Assembly (NCBI GenBank): GCA_021234155.1
Contig: JAJEKV010000002.1
Location: 24,421,159 to 24,485,158, forward strand
Length of the DNA stretch: 64,000 bases
DNA from: Isoetes taiwanensis
Taxonomy: Eukaryota > Streptophyta > Lycopodiopsida > Isoetales > Isoetaceae
Direction of reading: 5' to 3'
The notes under the pieces were generated by a model. That model was given only the letters and a program-made list of their open reading frames with translations, had not been told where the DNA came from and searched no databases. This document shows, in pieces, positions 58,745 to 64,000 of this stretch (positions are counted from its first letter, which is position 1; each line of letters begins with the position of its first letter). The translations under genes and the position numbers were made by a program.

Positions 58745-61700
58745 CATTTACATTGTAAGAACTACCTTCTTATGAAAATACCGTATGTTACTTGAAACAT
58801 AATTCTAATTTTAAAATCCTAAAGGTACCACGGTTTTGAAATGCAACGAACAACAATTGGCTAAGGAAGAACTAAAAGAAATCATGCGCCATGCAACGGA
58901 AACTATTCAAAGACCTCTTAACTAAAACTATTCAAAGACCTCTTCTTCGGGAATTCATGTAAAGACATGATCAATGCAACTTCAACTACTAATATCAACC
59001 ATCAACATTAAATCGTCGCTAATATAAACTACCTCACAAATTTTTACCACTCGACCTTACATAGCCCACGACACAATCCTTTAGGAACCATTCAACCCCT
59101 TGCCTCAAGCCTGCTCTCTCGCCATAGCTCTGTTACCGTGAAAAGACAATTTCTTCTGTGATAGACAAACCATCTTTACGGTTCAAAAGGTTCCAAAGAG
59201 GTTCCTGAAAAAACCCACTAGCGAGTTTAACCAAAAACACAAAAATATTATCTGAGGAGGAACTTGTAACTACACAAGTCAAAATTGGCAACAAACGTCT
59301 CTTAACCTTTGGTGGTACTTTACACAGCCAATGGATGGTCCCATTGGGAAAAATGACTTGCGTAGAATCAGTCTCACCAAATTTTTATAATGGCACGTTG
59401 GTCTTAATATGCGAGAGGCAGACAAAATCAAACAGAGAGCACACGGGGACCTTTATCGTCCCCACGCTATTTGCAGCTAGCATTGTGGGGCATCACTTTT
59501 AATAAAATGAGAACTATCCATCACTTTCGTCCACATCTTGAACTCCAAACTTGTGACATGTAACATGTTTTGATATAGCCTACAAATATTCAAAGTCATT
59601 CTGCAGGTGTTCAATCTGTTAACAAATGTAAATGTTTTAACTACTTACCTTATGGTAGACAAACACTTCATTTGTCTCGCTTCCACAAGAAATAAACTCA
59701 CTTTGTTGACACTCAACCCCACAAAGTTTTTGTCATTAAATTGTGACCCCTAAAGGATCACACCTATAACAATGAGTTACTTAATCTCCATTTGCAAATC
59801 TTTGTAGATTGGAAAGCAACTATATCGAAAAGAGACTATTTCGAGAATGTTTAGCAATATATTTTCATTTCTTTTCAAAAGATGACATGAAACAGGGAAC
59901 TCAAATAAGAAACTCAAAATTCATGTATTTACAATCAAGAAAGCAACATAAGAAGTCATGTCATACAAATGTGTTATCCGAGATGTTCCAAAGGCGCAAA
60001 GGTGCGATCGTTGATGCGAAAACTAGCTCACTTTGTGAAATAAACCTTACATACTGAAACCGCCTTTTGATGACCACCAAGCATATAAACCGGTGTCTCT
60101 CACCACAATCATAAAGATCTCTATTTGTTGAATCACCTTGAATCACCATGTTACGGGAAAAATCAAGCTTATTTTCAGATCTACGCTTTGAACCTTGCAA
60201 ACCGGAATGAACCTCCAAAGCAAGGCAAATAAAATCAAAGAACATATTCATCAAAAGACAAAGAGAGGTTCAATATCTACCATTGCAAATGGACATCTTG
60301 AAATTTCATAGTCTCGGATCCGAATGCATCCGGAGAATTTAACAATTGATGAGCATCGAAAGCAAGAATATGCATGAGAAACCTACACGTTTATGGAACT
60401 TAAATCTACCTCTCGAGAAAATCTTGAGAAGCGGCCACACGACTGACAAGAAACGGCGAATCCCCGATATCCACAAACAGAGTGATATTAAAATGAAACT
60501 AGAGTAACAAAACAACACATATAAAGAGAATAAATACCTTGGCAACAAAAAATGGAGACATAAGAAAGAAGTACTTGCCAATGTTGTTTTATTTCAATAA
60601 TAATGCTGATTGTAACAGAAAACCCATAGTGGAACCAAAATAGACAGTCCAAAATTGACAATTGCAGTTGCAAATGATAAGCGTAAAATATGTGGCTTTA
60701 GTCACAACCGCGCAAGTTTCAACAGATTAAAATAATTGCAAGCGAATAAGCTCTAAGGCAGTTGCAAAGGGGCTTACTTGAAGTACATCCGCAAATAGAA
60801 ACCACGAAATCCAACCGGGCTAATGATAACCTTTGAATGTTAAAGAGCTCGCATGTCCCCATAGCCACAACTTGGTTCTCTGTCAAAATACGATGGACAA
60901 AATCGAGTTAATAATAGACCAGAATGCAAAATTCTTCATGTCCATGCACGCTACGTTTTTCATGCATGGTAGTACTTTCTTTGATAGCCTTGCAAGCGAT
61001 GCAGGACAATCAATTCACCGTGTCCCTTTTACCCAATTAAAACTAGGTTCAAATCTTTCCCCAAGCGATTTATCTACTAGTTCAACAATTTCTTCCACTT
61101 CTACGCTGACCAGAGCCCTTCGGTTTGGCAATGGTGCACCCCATGGGGTTAAAATTCAGATGGTTACATAGAATTTCTAAACAAACACTAAGCACAATAT
61201 TGTTCCACAAGGTCCGGCAAATCGACCAACAAATTACCTCGAGGCACAAGCAAGATTAGTGTAGTTGCAAAATCCAGTTCAAAAATGCATACCCGATTCG
61301 GTCCATCCAAAGCTCTGCGTCTCCATCACTACAAACTGCGGGATGACTCGATTCTGCTGCTGCTCGGAAAATCCTACTCTTGCAATTAGCGGAACCAAGG
61401 TAGCAAGATGCGGATGAAAGGCAAAGCCGAATTTGCTCCCTATTTGCCACATCATAGAGGACCCATAAATTCAATCTTGCTTTAATGAAGAAATATTCAA
61501 ATAAAAAAAATGACTTCGGGATCACATCAATAAGCCGCATGGATTCAAAAAAAAAGTGCATACCTTAGAACCCTTGAGCTCTCGTGAGCCTGATCTCTCA
61601 TAAGTCAAATGTGTATAGAATCGGCCATCCACGAAACCTACATACCAATGCTTTTTCGATGTTATGCCTTCCTCTAAGTGATAATAATAGAGCCAGGAAG

Positions 61701-62330
61701 CCGACCAGAGCAAGATTCATGAATTTCCGCTATAGCCATGCTAAACCTCAAATACCAAAGGTCCAGTAGCACCACGGGTCCACCAAATATCCAAACATTA
61801 CAACTTTTTTTCAGACAAATTGAACCCGAGAGCTGTTAAGCCATATCGGTCTTGATTATTTGGCCATAGCTAGGAAGAAAATGGAAGATTTATTGGAAAA
61901 ATCAGATCGACATTAAGCGAGGAGACATGTTCAACTTTAAAAATAGCAAGATCAATCTAAACCTTTACCATACTAGTCGCAAAGCCATATCTTTCCTTAC
62001 TAACGAAACTATTTCGTGCACACACTATCTGAAAACTATTTCGTTGCACACTATACTCCATTTTCCTCCATCCCCGCATAAATCTTCCCAAATCTTACTA
62101 ACCCCAAAGACCGGTTCAACATTTTGCCGGATTGGCCTTGTTGCACCGCCATTGTAGAGTGAAGCGCCATTGTAGACTCGAAGCAATAAATAATGCGGTA
62201 CCAAATATTTAATTTCTATAGACACCTACACCTCTCATCGAACCCAAAGCAATAAGATTACATTTAATTCCCACCTTAGATTTTTTTGCCACTTACACAC
62301 CTCCAATGCCACTTCACCTCATAGCATTAA
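58745..62330. other. No gene recognised
   Basis: A small duplication AACTATTCAAAGACCTCTT lies at 58902-58942. At 59286-59400 the minus strand reads STQVIFPNGTIHWL, faintly like an F-box-associated domain, but stops surround it. Frames at 60833-61171 (plus, Ser/Thr-rich) and 61256-61713 (minus) could be exon pieces of unknown genes. Confidence 0.3.
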
Positions 62331-62339
62331 ATGCAATAA

Positions 62340-62645
62340 ATAACAAGGGTGCTTGGGGTACAATGACGTGGCCGTCCGCCGTTGGATCTCACAATCTCTG
62401 CAAATCCAATGGCCCATTAAAAGCCCCAAATAGGGGGATCATGAGGTGGCCCCATCCCCGAACAGTAGATCTTGCACCTTCGATGGTCAAGTCGCAGTGA
62501 CACCTCAAACTTTATACCCAAGGGGGTGCTTGGGGTGGTTTGGCATGTTTTCATCTCAACCGCTGATCTCAAAAATGGACTACAACGACGGCGACACCAA
62601 AATCTCTACTTATAAGGGGGTGCTTATATAATTGTATATATATAA
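62340..62645 (+). repeat. Right-end domain of the large TA-bounded element, copy 2
   Basis: It shares GGGGGTGCTTGGGGTGGTT, GGCATGTTTTCATCTCAACC, GCGACACCAAAATCTCTA and TGCTTATATAATTGTATATA with 39270-39422, and the CCGTTGGATCTCA type of motif with 33790-33900. Confidence 0.75.
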
Positions 62646-62649
62646 CTGA

Positions 62650-64000
62650 TAAGGGATAAGGGATATATCTATAAATATAAATATAAATTCAATGTCCTCT
62701 GATTATCTTTTCTTTAGCATCTAGCTATCTGATAAAGTAGCATAGGCTTCCCATACAGACTTCTAGTTCATAGACCACTGATTGCTCTTCTTTGGATTTT
62801 ACAAACCTTGAGCGCTGAGCACCCATGTTTAGCTCCTTGCTCAAATTTACACTGTGGATAATATGTTACAAAGCATGGCCACTATATTTGCAGAAGCATT
62901 GCATACAAATGGGCAAAGATGCACCAAAACATAGTGTGAAAAAATGGCAAAATTTTGCCATATTCTAGTTAAACATTGCAGGCTGCAAGCATGCGCCTGT
63001 TGCCTAGCGCCATTGCATGGGCTTAACATCTGATTTGGCATTGGAATCATGTTGCCTGTTGCCTAGTGCCCTTGCATGGGCGTAACCTCTAAAGATGCAT
63101 TGTACAGATTGGGATGCTCACGGGCAGATGCATGCTACAGCGTTGTTTCATGCATTGTTGCAAAGGACATTGGCAAATGGACAACTAGATATGGCAAAGT
63201 TCTCTAAGAGAATTGCCGGAACAAGATTTAGTACTTGGGCACCTATGCTTGGAATAATCTGACTCCTTATAGAGCAAAAAGTTAGTAATGCCTCCACGTG
63301 TTGGGATTTCCTTAATCCGGTGGCCTACTCATGATGGAAGAATATTATTATTTTTGAGAGGCAAGTTTGCCTCCAATAAACAACAAATCCCTTGCACACT
63401 AGTATGATACATCTAAACATAATCTTTTGTGACTATGCCGCTTTGGAGATTTACTTTATAACTAGGGGGAGATCCAATTTGGTCTTCTTTGTCAAATTGT
63501 ACACACGAGTACACAAATATTGCATGAGGATGCGAGTTTGGCAATATAGTAAGGTATGTGGCTTTACATTGGTATTTATAACTTGTGCCATTTGAAAAAA
63601 TGATGTAAAAGAGATTTGGCAAATATCTCTACGTTAAAATATTGGAGGCCTTAGACTTTATAAAGTGCTCATTCACAAAGGTACTTTTGGTCTTTACTTT
63701 CTTTTATGCTTGGCATGGATGCCATTTGTCATTTTACAGATTCCATGCACATTTTTGCATTATCTGCTTTTCATATGAACGTTTTAGTAGGACTTGGGCA
63801 AGAGGACAACGTTTCATAACTCTTTAGATGCCACATACAAAATGGGAAACCATGGTGGCAAAGGCACAAGGTATGTGCTTTATTTATTTAATTTCTTGGT
63901 GTATTTTACGTCAATAGCATTTGGTGGAAGACACAAGCCCTAAAACCAAGTTTAGGGTTTCGGATCAGCATGTTATGGTGGCAGCATGTTTACCCTAAAT
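62650..64000. other. No gene recognised; short tandem repeat
   Basis: A unit of about 65 bp with GCCTGTTGCCTAG(C/T)GCC and TTGCATGGGC(T/G)TAAC occurs at 62994-63050 and 63054-63110. The remaining frames have no motif. Confidence 0.4.

Larger units (their letters stand above)
55137..62645 (+). mobile_element. Second large TA-bounded element, cargo unidentified (proposed)
   Basis: The left end CAAGTTTTTGTACCATGAGG has three 15 bp repeats (55144-55188). The right end GGGGGTGCTTATATAATTG then TATATATA lies at 62616-62645 and is preceded by the same 120 bp series as the element ending at 39422. No GATTC array lies inside. Many exon-sized frames occur but I recognise none with certainty. The element is inferred from its paired ends. 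Confidence 0.4.

Noticed and set aside
59286-59400. FPNGTIHWL on the minus strand, like an F-box-associated domain
   Set aside because: Too short, with stops around it; kept only as a remark.

Overview
The window looks like nuclear DNA of a land plant with a large, transposon-filled genome. The evidence is plant-specific genes or gene pieces (a trichome birefringence-like O-acetyltransferase, glutathione reductase, a GYF-domain/EXA1-type C-terminus, a katanin p80 WD40 piece), GT-AG introns, a Ty3/gypsy element primed by initiator Met-tRNA, LINEs and a hAT-like element. The LINE with a CRLC-type zinc motif and the great excess of repeats make a fern my best guess, but that is inference. Only one gene looks intact: the four-exon TBL gene at 21.2-22.8 kb on the minus strand.

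Layout. 0-12 kb: part of a long LTR-like repeat; a complete but decayed Ty3/gypsy element (1239-6221, minus) with 0.2 kb LTRs, primer site, polypurine tract and 5 bp target duplication; a TBL pseudogene split by a LINE; a gypsy integrase fragment; a second LTR-like repeat. 12-21 kb: tandem repeats, a glutathione reductase pseudogene split by a 717 bp hAT-like element with an 8 bp duplication, and a frameshifted NFD4/nodulin-like transporter remnant. 21-23 kb: the TBL gene. 23-28 kb: mostly unassigned, then a third LTR-like repeat.

28-62.7 kb is the unusual part. It reads as a chain of elements joined through (TA)n tracts. Left ends have TATATACAAG followed by GTACTAT-type repeats, in the clearest copies exactly 15 bp apart. 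Right ends finish in ATAATTGTATATATA or a variant. Most chain members contain a long array in which GATTC (or GAATC) recurs every 10-11 bp, followed by a conserved non-coding right domain of about 0.5 kb. Two larger members (29.8-39.4 and 55.1-62.6 kb) lack the array. The first holds minus-strand pieces of host genes (GYF/EXA1-like exons with intact splice sites, a katanin p80 piece), so it may be a gene-capturing element. Blocks of the chain are re-joined in new order at 50.6-52.6 kb. No transposase was found, so the class of this family is open.

62.7-64 kb shows only a short tandem repeat. The genes do not form a pathway; they are one host gene and fragments scattered among mobile DNA. All calls come from reading the sequence and remembered family features, with no database search.
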